Shown: piece by piece, positions 24,813-33,219 of the stretch | Position numbering within the stretch: the first letter of the stretch is position 1 | Layout of the letters: each line of letters starts with the position of its first letter | Assembly: GCF_900177685.1 (NCBI RefSeq) | Contig: NZ_FXAY01000001.1 | Location: 868,001-932,000, forward strand | DNA from: Agreia pratensis | GTDB taxonomy: Bacteria; Actinomycetota; Actinomycetes; Actinomycetales; Microbacteriaceae | Reading direction: 5' to 3' | DNA: 64,000 nucleotides | Notes under the pieces: model-generated | The model's database searches: none | What the model was told of the DNA's origin: nothing | The model's input: the letters and a program-made list of their open reading frames with translations, nothing else | Program-made: the position numbers and the translations under genes

Positions 24813-26572
24813 TCGTCTGCTCCCCTCTCGGTGCCGGCTGGTCTCGATACGCCCGCTCGTTCCTCGCGGGCTACTCGACCAGCGCCGCCGCGCTGATCGA
24901 GTAGGCCGCCCGCGGCCGTATCGAGATCGTTGCTGCGCACCTGTTGCTGCTGTTGCTGCTGGTCGTTATTCGGCTTGTCTTGAGGAGAGTGATCCACGGC
25001 GTGCTTGCCCACGATTGGAATCGACTGCGTGTTGGCCGCCTGATCGGCGACGAGCCCCTGGATGTTGCGGGCCGACGACTCGTGGAAGAAGTCGGGCTCG
25101 AGCCCGATGACCCAGGTGTCCTTCGATCCGCCGCCCTGGCTCGAGTTCACGACGAGCTCGCCCTCGGGAAGCGCCACCCGCGTGAGCCCGCCGGGCAGAA
25201 CCCAGATGTCACTGCCGTCGTTGACGGCGAATGGACGCAGATCCGCGTGGCGCGGCCGCATCCCGTCTTCGACGAGCGTGGGGATGGTCGAGAGCTGAAC
25301 GACCGGCTGCGCGATCCAGCCGCGCGGGTCTTTCAGGAGCCGCTTGCGCAGCGTCTCGAGCTCGGTCTTGGATGCCGCCGGTCCGACCACGAGGCCCTTG
25401 CCACCCGAGCCGTCGACCGGCTTCACGACGAGCTCGTCGAGACGATCGAGCACCTCTTCGAGCGAGGCCGGGTCTTCGAGACGCCAGGTGTCGACGTTCG
25501 GGATGATCGCGGTCTCGCCGAGGTAGTACTTGATGAGGTCGGGCAGGTAGGTGTACACGAGCTTGTCGTCGGCGACGCCATTGCCGACCGCATTGGCGAT
25601 CGTCACGTTTCCGAGCCGTGCCGCCATCATGATGCCGGGCGAGCCCAGCTGGCTGTCGGCACGGAACTGCAGCGGGTCGAGGTACTCGTCGTCGACCCGG
25701 CGATAGATCACGTCGACGCGCATCGGACCTGCCGTGGTGCGCATCCAGACCCTGCCGCCCGAGCAGAACAGGTCGCGGCCCTCGACGAGCTCGACGCCCA
25801 TGAGTCGGGCCAGCAGCGTGTGCTCGAAGTAGGCCGAGTTGTAGACACCGGGGGTGAGTACGACGACGTTGGGGTCGTCGACGCCGGCGGGTGCCGAAGC
25901 GCGCAGCGCCTGCAGAAGCTTGTTCGGGTAGTCGCCGACGGGGCGAACGCGCATCGAGACGAAGAGCTCGGGCAGCGTCTGCGCCATGACCCGGCGGTTG
26001 GAGATGACGTAGCTCACGCCCGACGGCACTCGCACGTTGTCTTCGAGCACCCGCCAGGCGCCCTTCTCGTCGCGGATCAGGTCGATGCCCGAGACCTGGA
26101 TGCGCACATTGTTGGCCGAGACGATGCCCGCGGCCTGGCGGTGGAAGTGGCTCGACGAGCTGATGAGCGCGGCGGGAATGACTCCGTCGCGCACCGCGTG
26201 CTGTGGGCCGTAGATGTCGGCGAGAAAGGCCTCGAGCGCCCTGACCCGCTGCTTGATTCCGGCCTCGACGTTCAGCCATTCCTTCTGCTCGATCACCCGG
26301 GGAACGGCGTCGAGCGGAAAGGGCCTCTCCTCTCCGGCGAAGTCGAAGGTGACGCCCTGGGCGAGGTACGAACTGGCCAGCGCATCGGTGCGCCCACGCA
26401 GTTCCTCCTGTGTCATGCGAGCCAGCGCCTGGTACACGTCTTTGTAGGCGGCGCGGGCTTCGACGGGCGCCAGAGAGCTTGGTTCAGGGAACATTTCGTC
26501 CCATGCGCTCGCGGACCCGCGCGAGGAGCGAGGGTTGAGTGTGGCGCCGTAACCGGCGAACAGGTCGACCAT
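24806..26572 (-). CDS. Circularly permuted type 2 ATP-grasp protein with repeat-encoded tail
   Basis: 588 aa. Probable ATP-dependent peptide ligase (COG2308). Typical motifs: RVIEQKEWLNVEAGIKQR, HFHRQAAGI, RVLEDNVRVPSGVSYV, the GSGGKG loop and VVNSSQGGGSKDTW. The family usually ends soon after that motif. Here a linker with a run of seven Gln (from CTG/TTG repeats on the plus strand) is followed by ~43 residues (about 546-588) encoded by repeat family A. The catalytic part is complete, so the tail is probably a harmless addition. First gene of the cassette. Confidence 0.9.
   Translation of the reverse strand: MVDLFAGYGATLNPRSSRGSASAWDEMFPEPSSLAPVEARAAYKDVYQALARMTQEELRGRTDALASSYLAQGVTFDFAGEERPFPLDAVPRVIEQKEWLNVEAGIKQRVRALEAFLADIYGPQHAVRDGVIPAALISSSSHFHRQAAGIVSANNVRIQVSGIDLIRDEKGAWRVLEDNVRVPSGVSYVISNRRVMAQTLPELFVSMRVRPVGDYPNKLLQALRASAPAGVDDPNVVVLTPGVYNSAYFEHTLLARLMGVELVEGRDLFCSGGRVWMRTTAGPMRVDVIYRRVDDEYLDPLQFRADSQLGSPGIMMAARLGNVTIANAVGNGVADDKLVYTYLPDLIKYYLGETAIIPNVDTWRLEDPASLEEVLDRLDELVVKPVDGSGGKGLVVGPAASKTELETLRKRLLKDPRGWIAQPVVQLSTIPTLVEDGMRPRHADLRPFAVNDGSDIWVLPGGLTRVALPEGELVVNSSQGGGSKDTWVIGLEPDFFHESSARNIQGLVADQAANTQSIPIVGKHAVDHSPQDKPNNDQQQQQQQVRSNDLDTAAGGLLDQRGGAGRVAREERAGVSRPAGTERGADEC
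24839..24928. repeat. Repeat family A, copy 3 (within ATP-grasp gene end)
   Basis: GGTCTCGATACG...CTACTCGACCAGCGC followed by GCGCTGATCGAGTAG...CGTATCGAGATC. The whole element lies in the reading frame of the ATP-grasp gene and encodes its C-terminal tail. Confidence 0.8.
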
Positions 26573-26632
26573 GCCCTGAGCCTAGTGCGGCGTTGTTGCC
26601 GGTGTGTTTCGGACGCTGCGAGCTGGCCGAGT

Positions 26633-26728
26633 GCGCTGATTGAGTAGCCGCGGGAGGAACGAGCCGGCGTATCGAAATCACCCCACCGTGGTTTCGATAC
26701 GCTCGTTCCTCGCTACTCAACCAGCGCG
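26633..26728. repeat. Repeat family A, copy 4
   Basis: Variant arms GCGCTGATTGAGTAG...CGTATCGAAATC and GGTTTCGATACG...CTACTCAACCAGCGC; paired changes (T/A) in both arms keep the pairing, a sign that the hairpin matters. It ends the hydrolase gene at 26713, giving its last residues and stop. Confidence 0.8.
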
Positions 26729-27660
26729 GCAGCGAAGAAGTCGAGCGAGCGGGAGACCTCGGGCAGCGCAGGGGTGCGGTTCAGGTGGCCATGCAGCATG
26801 CCCGTGGCCAGCTGCGTCTCGACGAGCGCACCGGCCTCCGCCAGCTGCTCGGCGAACAGCTCGCCCGACGGCCTGAAGTCGTCGTACTCGCTGATCAGGA
26901 TGCGTGTGGCCGGGAATCCGTCGAGGGGCGCGTTTCCGGGCATCACCTCAGCCGGGAGGTCGGAGAGCCGACCGGCGTAGTTCGCGAACATGGCGCTCAC
27001 CACCGACGCGGGAGCCCGAAGCACCCGCGGCAACGTCGCCATCACCTCGTGAACGTCGTCGTCGACTGCCGGAAGGGGGAAGTGCAGTGCCGGATACGCG
27101 AGCAGCAGCGCCGCGGGAATCGGGCCGCCGGTGCGGCGCAGCCGCACGACGGCAGCGGCGGCCAGGTTAGCCCCCGCACTCCCGCCGCCGATCGTGATGC
27201 GTCGGGCATCCACCCCCAACTCGGCGGCGTGCGCCACCAACCAGAGCCAGGCCGCCTCGACATCGTCGAGCGGAATCGGGTGCCGGACGCCCGCGTTCGC
27301 GAGCCGATAACCGACGGCGACGACGAGTGCGCCCGACCGGGCGGCGAGCTCCGCACTCACGACGTGGGACTCGTTCATATCGAGGTCGCCGCCGACGAAG
27401 CCGCCGCCGTGGTTCCAGAGCAGCGCGGGCAGGGGTGCCGATGCGTCGACGACCCGATATAAGCGCACCGGAATCGGTCCGTGCGGCCCCGGAACGACCT
27501 CGTCGCGAACGTCGACCGACCTGGGTATCTCGTACGGAGCGGGATCGGTGAAGAACTCCGCGTATATCCGGGCGTTGGCAGGGTCGGCGCGGTCAGCGTT
27601 CCAGCTCGGGTCGGTCGGGATACTCCGCACTCGATCGGCGAGGTGAGGGTCGAGGGGCAT
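26713..27660 (-). CDS. HSL-type alpha/beta hydrolase (esterase)
   Basis: 315 aa carboxylesterase of the hormone-sensitive-lipase family: oxyanion motif HGGG (WNHGGGFVGG), nucleophile motif GGSAGANL, acid EYDDFRPSGE and His in GMLHGH. It probably removes an acyl group from a small ester. Last gene of the ABC importer/GH1 operon, two bases after the fusion gene, so its substrate may be an acylated form of the imported compound (inference). The terminal residues ALVE and stop come from repeat family A. Confidence 0.85.
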   Translation of the reverse strand: MPLDPHLADRVRSIPTDPSWNADRADPANARIYAEFFTDPAPYEIPRSVDVRDEVVPGPHGPIPVRLYRVVDASAPLPALLWNHGGGFVGGDLDMNESHVVSAELAARSGALVVAVGYRLANAGVRHPIPLDDVEAAWLWLVAHAAELGVDARRITIGGGSAGANLAAAAVVRLRRTGGPIPAALLLAYPALHFPLPAVDDDVHEVMATLPRVLRAPASVVSAMFANYAGRLSDLPAEVMPGNAPLDGFPATRILISEYDDFRPSGELFAEQLAEAGALVETQLATGMLHGHLNRTPALPEVSRSLDFFAAALVE

Positions 27661-27662
27661 GA

Positions 27663-29837
27663 TCAGGCCACCAGTTTTTGTCGCAGCGCGCCGAGATCAT
27701 CCGGAGAGAATCCGTGCACTCTCAGGTACTCAGTCACGGTTCCGTGATCGTGGCGGATGACGTCGAGCACCCCTTCTATGAGTTCGCTGGGCGACACGAG
27801 GAGATCATCGAGATCGGCATCCAGAATGGGCGACCCGTCGGGCGACGAGAGCGTCATCAGCGCCGACACCTCGGCTCGGAACCCTGTGCCGAGCAGGTCG
27901 CCCGATTCAGCGTAGGTGCGCACGATGTCGACGTCGCGCACACCCAGTGCGGCCAGCAGAATCGCGACGAAGACACCGGTGCGGTCCTTGCCCGCGGTGC
28001 AGTGGGCGAGCACCGCGCCCTGTGCCGCAGTGATCGCGCGCAGTCCCTGCGTGATCTCGCGGCCCCGTGTCTGCACGATCTCTCGGTAGATGGATCCCAA
28101 ACCGGATACGCCGGATTCATCGGCCGCGGCTCCCACGAACAAACCCGCCTCGGGGTCGGACGGTTCGTGCAGGGGAAGGTGCATGATGCGGGCCCCCTCG
28201 ATCGCGTCGGGCGACTGCGTCACCTCGGTCGTTCCGCGCAGATCGAGGATCGTGTCGACTCCCAGCAGCGTCAGGGTTCTGCGCCCGTCGTCTGTGATGC
28301 CATGGAGCCCCGCCGTGCGGAAGAACAGGCCATCGAGCACCCGCCTGCCGTCCATGGTCTCGAGCCCTCCGATGCCTCGGGCGTTGTGCACGCCTCGCAC
28401 GTCGATGCCGAGGTGATCTCCGACGGGCTGCTGTTCAACCGCGTCGGGCACAGCGCTCGAGCGCACCACCTGTCGATACCACTCGAACGATGCTTTCGGA
28501 GTACGCACGAGGGTCTCGGGGTCGACGTGAATCAGCCCGAACCGCTGGGTGAATCCGGCCATGTACTGCAGGTTGTCGTGGCTCGACCACGCGTGATAGC
28601 CACGAACCCGCGCTCCCCCGGCGATCGCGTCGGCGACCTCCTGAATAGCCCAGCTCAGGTACCGGATGCGCCGCTCGTCGTTCACGACGCCGGTCGCGTC
28701 GGGCGCATCCGCGTACCCCACCCCGTTCTCGGTGATCACCACATCGGGATGATCCGGGTACGTGGCCGTCAGCCAGTCGAGTGCGTCGCGGAGTCCGCCC
28801 GGGGTGAGCTGGCGGTGGGCGCCTCCCCAGGGCAGACCCGGTGCCGGCACGATCGTGAAGCCCAATGGTGCCGTCACCGGCGCGAAACCCGCGAACATCG
28901 CGGCGCGCGGAGGGAGCTCTGCAAGGTGCGCGGCCGCGCGCTCGGGAGCCGCGATCGAATATGTCGAGTACCAATTCACGCCCAGCACGTCCATGCGCTG
29001 GGCGATCGTGTCGAGGTCGCCGTCGCGCACCGTGTCGCCCAGTGCGGCCAGGAGCTCGGGCAGATGCCCGCGCCCCAGCATCGGGTCGAGAAAGAGCCGA
29101 CCATCGAAATACTCGGCGCGCTCGGCTGCCGCGATGTCGTCGGCGTGGCTGGTCGCCGGAGAGGCGCCGTTCATACTCAGGATCGTGCCGATGTCGCCCG
29201 CGACTCCCGCGGAGCGCAGGGCCAAAATCGCTCGGCCGTGGGCGAGCAACAGGTTGTGCACGCTCGCGAGGCCCGCCTGCCCCTCGCGCCGGGCGGGCGG
29301 CAAGAATCCCGCGACATAGGCCCCGAGAGATGGATGGGTCGGTTCGTTCATCGTGAACCACTGCGCGACCCGGTCGCCCAGGCGCTCCCCCACGACCGCA
29401 GCCAGGTGCCCGAAGTGCTCGGAGAAGTCGCGGGTCATCATTCCGCCGAGATCCTCCATCCACTGCGGGGTGTCCCAGTGATAGAGGTTGAGGGCCGGAG
29501 CGATGCCCCGCGCGAGCAGGCCGTCGACCAGCCGCTCGTAGTAGTCGAGCCCCGCCTCGTTGACGCTGCCCGTCGCATCCGAGACGATTCGTGGCCATGC
29601 CACCGAGAATCGGTGCGCGCCGGCCCCGAGTCGCTGCAGCAGGTCGAGGTCTTCGTCGAGGCGGTGGTACTGATCGATCGCGCGATCACCGCTCGTGCCG
29701 TCGGGAGTGCGCAACCCCGTATGGAATGCGGTGTCCCAGATCGACGGCACCTTGCCGTCTTCGTTCCAGGCACCCTCGACCTGGTAGGCGGAGGTTCCCG
29801 TGCCCCAGATGAAGCCGTCGGGGAAGGTGTTCGTCAT
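27663..29837 (-). CDS. GH1 glycosidase fused to a tyrosine/inositol phosphatase domain
   Basis: 724 aa in one uninterrupted frame. Residues 1-460 are a GH1 barrel: acid/base E165 (TMNEP), nucleophile E370 (ITENG). The sugar-pocket motif, usually NFEWA, reads NLQYMAG (Q424, Y425), so recognition of sugar O4/O6 must differ. Residues about 475-724 are a Y_phosphatase3-type domain: GVHNARGIGG (family NFRDLGG), ILDLRGTTEV and the P-loop HCTAGKDRTG with nucleophile C613 and R619. Stop/start overlaps tie it to the ATPase upstream (ATGA). I infer a bifunctional enzyme acting on a glycoside that also carries a phosphate ester. I do not know a described GH1-phosphatase fusion. Confidence 0.9.
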   Translation of the reverse strand: MTNTFPDGFIWGTGTSAYQVEGAWNEDGKVPSIWDTAFHTGLRTPDGTSGDRAIDQYHRLDEDLDLLQRLGAGAHRFSVAWPRIVSDATGSVNEAGLDYYERLVDGLLARGIAPALNLYHWDTPQWMEDLGGMMTRDFSEHFGHLAAVVGERLGDRVAQWFTMNEPTHPSLGAYVAGFLPPARREGQAGLASVHNLLLAHGRAILALRSAGVAGDIGTILSMNGASPATSHADDIAAAERAEYFDGRLFLDPMLGRGHLPELLAALGDTVRDGDLDTIAQRMDVLGVNWYSTYSIAAPERAAAHLAELPPRAAMFAGFAPVTAPLGFTIVPAPGLPWGGAHRQLTPGGLRDALDWLTATYPDHPDVVITENGVGYADAPDATGVVNDERRIRYLSWAIQEVADAIAGGARVRGYHAWSSHDNLQYMAGFTQRFGLIHVDPETLVRTPKASFEWYRQVVRSSAVPDAVEQQPVGDHLGIDVRGVHNARGIGGLETMDGRRVLDGLFFRTAGLHGITDDGRRTLTLLGVDTILDLRGTTEVTQSPDAIEGARIMHLPLHEPSDPEAGLFVGAAADESGVSGLGSIYREIVQTRGREITQGLRAITAAQGAVLAHCTAGKDRTGVFVAILLAALGVRDVDIVRTYAESGDLLGTGFRAEVSALMTLSSPDGSPILDADLDDLLVSPSELIEGVLDVIRHDHGTVTEYLRVHGFSPDDLGALRQKLVA

Positions 29838-30592
29838 CGTGTCTCTTTCAGATGGGGAAGTTTCAGATGGGGCAGGCGCGGTGCCGCCTCGAGCAGCTGC
29901 CGGGTATAGGGGTGTTCGGGGGCCGAGATCACGCGCTCGGTGTCGCCGCTCTCGACGATGCGCCCCTCGCAGAGCACCGCCACGGAGTCGGCGATCATGC
30001 GCACCACCGCGAGGTCGTGCGAGATCACGAGCAGGCTGAGTCCGACCTCCTCACGCAGATCTGCGAGCAGATTCAGCACGCGTGCCTGCACAGAGACGTC
30101 GAGCGAGGAGACCGGTTCGTCGCAGAGCAGCAGTGCGGGTCTGGCGACGAGTGCCCGCGCGATCGCAACGCGCTGTGCCTGGCCGCCCGACAGCGTTCCG
30201 GGGCGCGCATCCGCAAACCGCTCGGGATCGAGCCCGACCCTGGCGAGCAACTCGCGCGCCGTCTCACGTCGCTGCTGGCGGGTGCCCTCTCCCCGAATCG
30301 TGAGCGGCTCTGCGACGACGTCGATGACCGAACGGTGCGGGTTGAGAGAGGAGATGGGGTCTTGGAAGACCATCTGGATGGGGTGATCCATTCCTCCGTC
30401 GTCTACGCGGATGGCTCCGGAGCGCGGCTTCTGAAGGCCGATGACCGTGCGGGCGAGTGTCGACTTGCCGGAACCGGATTCGCCGACGAGCCCGACGCAT
30501 CCGCCGGCCGGCACACTCAGGCTCACGCCATCGAGCACGATCCTGTCGCCGTAGCCGACGACCAGATCGTCGATGGTCAGAACGTCGTTCAC
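29834..30592 (-). CDS. ABC transporter ATPase, DppF/OppF type
   Basis: 252 aa. Walker A GESGSGKST, Q-loop QMVFQDPISSLNP, signature LSGGQAQR, Walker B LLLCDEP and H-loop SHDLAVV are all present. Second of two ATPases energising the importer. The C-terminus carries a short tandem duplication (LPHLKLPHLK). Starts inside the stop of the first ATPase gene (ATGA) and overlaps the fusion gene in the same way. Confidence 0.92.
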   Translation of the reverse strand: MNDVLTIDDLVVGYGDRIVLDGVSLSVPAGGCVGLVGESGSGKSTLARTVIGLQKPRSGAIRVDDGGMDHPIQMVFQDPISSLNPHRSVIDVVAEPLTIRGEGTRQQRRETARELLARVGLDPERFADARPGTLSGGQAQRVAIARALVARPALLLCDEPVSSLDVSVQARVLNLLADLREEVGLSLLVISHDLAVVRMIADSVAVLCEGRIVESGDTERVISAPEHPYTRQLLEAAPRLPHLKLPHLKETR

Positions 30593-31434
30593 GAGAGGGC
30601 TCCTTCTTGGGGGGTGCGAAGTCGCCGCAGCCTGGGTCCGTCGAGGCGCGGGATGCTGTCGAGCAGCGACCGGGTGTAGGGGTGCTGAGGTGCCTCGATG
30701 ACCTCGGAGGTATGCCCGGCCTCGACGATCCGGCCGTTTCGCATAACGATGATCTCGTCGCAGCGCTCCGCGGCCACACCGAGGTCGTGAGTGACCAGCA
30801 GCATGCTCGATCCCGTGCGCAGACGAGTATCGTGCAGAAGATCGAGAACGCGTTTCTGCACCGTGACATCGAGTGCCGTGGTGGGCTCGTCGCCGATGAG
30901 CAGCGCCGGCTCCGTGAGCGCCGCCGCGCCGATTCCGATGCGCTGACGCTGGCCGCCCGACAGCTCGTGCGGGTAGCGACGCGACTCGCTCTCCGCACTG
31001 CGGAACCCGACGCTGCGCATCAGCTCGATGCCACGACGGCTTCGCTCGCGGCGGGTGGCTGTGCCGGCGAAGGCGAGCGTCTCGGTGAGCTGGTCGCCTA
31101 CGCGAATGGTCGGATTGAGCGAACGGAGCGGATCCTGGTGGATCATGCCCACGCTGGTGGCAAGCGCTCGCCGTCGCTCGCGGCCGCGGAGTGCGAGCAT
31201 GTCGTGCCCGTCGAGAGTGACGCTCCCCGTGACGCGCAGGGTCACACCCGGCGGATGCACGCCGAGGATCGAGCGGATGAGCATCGACTTGCCTGCCCCC
31301 GACTCCCCGACGATGCCGAGCGAGCGACCGCGGGTGAGAGAAAAGGTCACCCCTTCGACCACCGTGCGCTCGGTGCCGTGGCGCAGCACGGTGGTCGTGA
31401 GGTCGCGCACCTCGAGGATCGCGTTCGTGTTCAT
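30589..31434 (-). CDS. ABC transporter ATPase, DppD/OppD type
   Basis: 281 aa. Walker A GESGAGKSM, Q-loop MIHQDPLRSLNP, signature LSGGQRQR, Walker B LLIGDEPTTALD and the H-loop THDLGVAA. The end HPYTRSLLDSIPRLDG matches the oligopeptide/nickel-type C-terminal region. ATG 31434 overlaps the permease stop (ATGA); the frame is open further upstream but inside the permease gene. Confidence 0.92.
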   Translation of the reverse strand: MNTNAILEVRDLTTTVLRHGTERTVVEGVTFSLTRGRSLGIVGESGAGKSMLIRSILGVHPPGVTLRVTGSVTLDGHDMLALRGRERRRALATSVGMIHQDPLRSLNPTIRVGDQLTETLAFAGTATRRERSRRGIELMRSVGFRSAESESRRYPHELSGGQRQRIGIGAAALTEPALLIGDEPTTALDVTVQKRVLDLLHDTRLRTGSSMLLVTHDLGVAAERCDEIIVMRNGRIVEAGHTSEVIEAPQHPYTRSLLDSIPRLDGPRLRRLRTPQEGALS

Positions 31435-32282
31435 CGCTTCGCCTCTCGAAGGTGCTCGCCGAGCACGTTGATCGCCAGGATGGTGACGCAGAGCAGCAGC
31501 GCCGGCAGGAGGGTGACCCAGGGAGCGAGGGCGAGCTGGGTACGACCCTCGGCTATCAGGCCACCCCAGGAGGGCTCGGGCGGCCTCAGCCCAAATCCGA
31601 GAAAGCTCAGGGCGCCTTCGGAGATGATCGCAGTGGCGAGCGTCGTCATCAGGAACGGCATCATGACCGGCAGCACGCTCGGCAGGACCTCGCGGGTGAG
31701 TATGCGCCAGCCGCTCGCTCCCAGTGTTCGGGCAGCAACCACGTAGTTCTCGGCCGCGATCGACAGCGTGGCGCTGCGGCTGAGCCGCGCGAAGACGGGA
31801 ATGGCGAACGCGGCGATCGTGAGCGAGATCGTCGGCAGGCTGGGTCCGGCCAAGGTCACGACCGTGGCGACGATGATCAGCGACGGCAGGGCGATCGTGA
31901 CATCCGTCAGAAAGCCCGTGATCGCATCCGCGATGCCGCGCCGCAGGCCGGCCCATACACCGAGCAGGATGCCGAGGCCGCCGCCCACGAACACGGTCAC
32001 GAGTGCCACCACGGCGCTCGAACCGGCCCCGTGCAGCGAGCGCGAAAACACGTCGCGTCCGAGGTTGTCGGTTCCGAAGGGGTGGGCGAGGCTCGGCGCC
32101 TGGCTGATCACGGTGTAGTCGTTCGTGAGCGGATCGGCGGTGAGCCCTGCTGCTGCCACGAGCGCGCCGACCGCCAGAAGCGCGAGCCAGAGGAGAGCGA
32201 CGATCACGCCGATGCGCGGGATGCGGTTGCGCGCCACAGATGCGATGGCGACGCCGGGCGTCGCCAGGTCAGACAAGGCCAT
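31431..32282 (-). CDS. ABC permease, DppC/OppC type
   Basis: 283 aa inner-membrane subunit. An N-terminal helix, the HPFGTDNLGRDVFSR motif typical of DppC proteins, then five to six helices with the ATPase-contact loop AARTLGASGWRILTREVLP. Overlaps the preceding permease gene by 14 bases and the ATPase gene by four. Confidence 0.92.
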   Translation of the reverse strand: MALSDLATPGVAIASVARNRIPRIGVIVALLWLALLAVGALVAAAGLTADPLTNDYTVISQAPSLAHPFGTDNLGRDVFSRSLHGAGSSAVVALVTVFVGGGLGILLGVWAGLRRGIADAITGFLTDVTIALPSLIIVATVVTLAGPSLPTISLTIAAFAIPVFARLSRSATLSIAAENYVVAARTLGASGWRILTREVLPSVLPVMMPFLMTTLATAIISEGALSFLGFGLRPPEPSWGGLIAEGRTQLALAPWVTLLPALLLCVTILAINVLGEHLREAKR

Positions 32283-33219
32283 GTTTGCTCCTCGGGTCGA
32301 TGCGGCTGACGGCGATGTCGGCGAGAATGCCGAAGATCACGACGGTGGTGGCGGCGAAGAGCACAACGCCCTGAATCATCGGAAGGTCTCTGACGCCGAG
32401 CGAGCTGACGGTGAGGCGACCCAGGCCCGGTATGGCGAACAGGCTCTCGACGAGCAGGGTGCCGCCGAGCGCCACGCCGAGACTGACCCCGATGAGCGCC
32501 AGAAGGGTCGACGACGAGGGCCTCAGGATGCGCCACCACAGAAGCTGAGGGTCGGATGCGCCGCGCACGATCGAGGCATAGGCATACGGCGAGCGGAGGG
32601 CCTCGATGGCCGAGCCGCGCAGTGCTCGCACATATACAGCGCCCTCCGCGAGCCCCAGCGTGAGCACGGGCAGCACCATGTGGGAGATGTTCTCGAGCGG
32701 ATCGTCGACAAAGGCCGTGTAGCCGGATGCCGGCAACCAGCCGAGCTGCACCGCGAAGAACTGGATCGTGATGATGCCGACGACGAACGAGGGCACCGCC
32801 AGAAGCAGGAAGGTGCCGGTGGAGACGAGCCGGTCGAGCTTGCCCCCGACGTTGCGTGCGCTGTGCAGAGCGAGTGGGACGGCGACCGCCAGGGCCACAA
32901 CCTGGCTCAGGATGACGAGCTCGGCAGTGGCGGGAACTCTAGAGAGGATCTCGACGAGCACGGGGCGGCCCGAGGCGAACGAGGTGCCCCAGTCACCGGT
33001 GACGACCCCACCCATGAAATTGACGAAGCGCACGAAGGCGTTCTGGTCGAGGCCCAGCGTGTGGCGCAAGGCCTCACGCTGGGCCTCGGTGGATTCATCT
33101 CCGAGGATGACGAACGCCGGGTCACCGGGCAGGAGAGCGGCGAGCTGGCATGTCAGCGCCGAGACGACGATCAGCACCAGAAGCGATCGGCCTGCGCGCG
33201 GCAACCAGGCGATTCTCAC
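32269..33219 (-). CDS. ABC permease, DppB/OppB type
   Basis: 316 aa inner-membrane subunit with about six helices; the first is LLVLIVVSALTCQLAALLPG, followed by the LGLDQ...RFVNF segment and the ATPase-contact loop IVRGASDPQLLWWRILRPS. GTG 33219 overlaps the binding-protein stop (GTGA) and is preferred to an upstream in-frame ATG that lies in the binding-protein gene. Confidence 0.9.
   Translation of the reverse strand: MRIAWLPRAGRSLLVLIVVSALTCQLAALLPGDPAFVILGDESTEAQREALRHTLGLDQNAFVRFVNFMGGVVTGDWGTSFASGRPVLVEILSRVPATAELVILSQVVALAVAVPLALHSARNVGGKLDRLVSTGTFLLLAVPSFVVGIITIQFFAVQLGWLPASGYTAFVDDPLENISHMVLPVLTLGLAEGAVYVRALRGSAIEALRSPYAYASIVRGASDPQLLWWRILRPSSSTLLALIGVSLGVALGGTLLVESLFAIPGLGRLTVSSLGVRDLPMIQGVVLFAATTVVIFGILADIAVSRIDPRSKHGLV

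Noticed and set aside
24943-24966. CTG/TTG run as a possible unstable trinucleotide locus
   Set aside because: It is short and mixed (CTG and TTG) and simply encodes a seven-Gln linker; described with the ATP-grasp gene.
24944-26647. 567-codon plus-strand frame opposite the ATP-grasp gene
   Set aside because: Antisense shadow with biased Arg/Val/Asp composition and no domain.
27678-29909. 743-codon plus-strand frame opposite the GH1-phosphatase gene
   Set aside because: High GC leaves the antisense frame open. The translation has no recognisable motif, while the minus-strand frame has two full catalytic domains.
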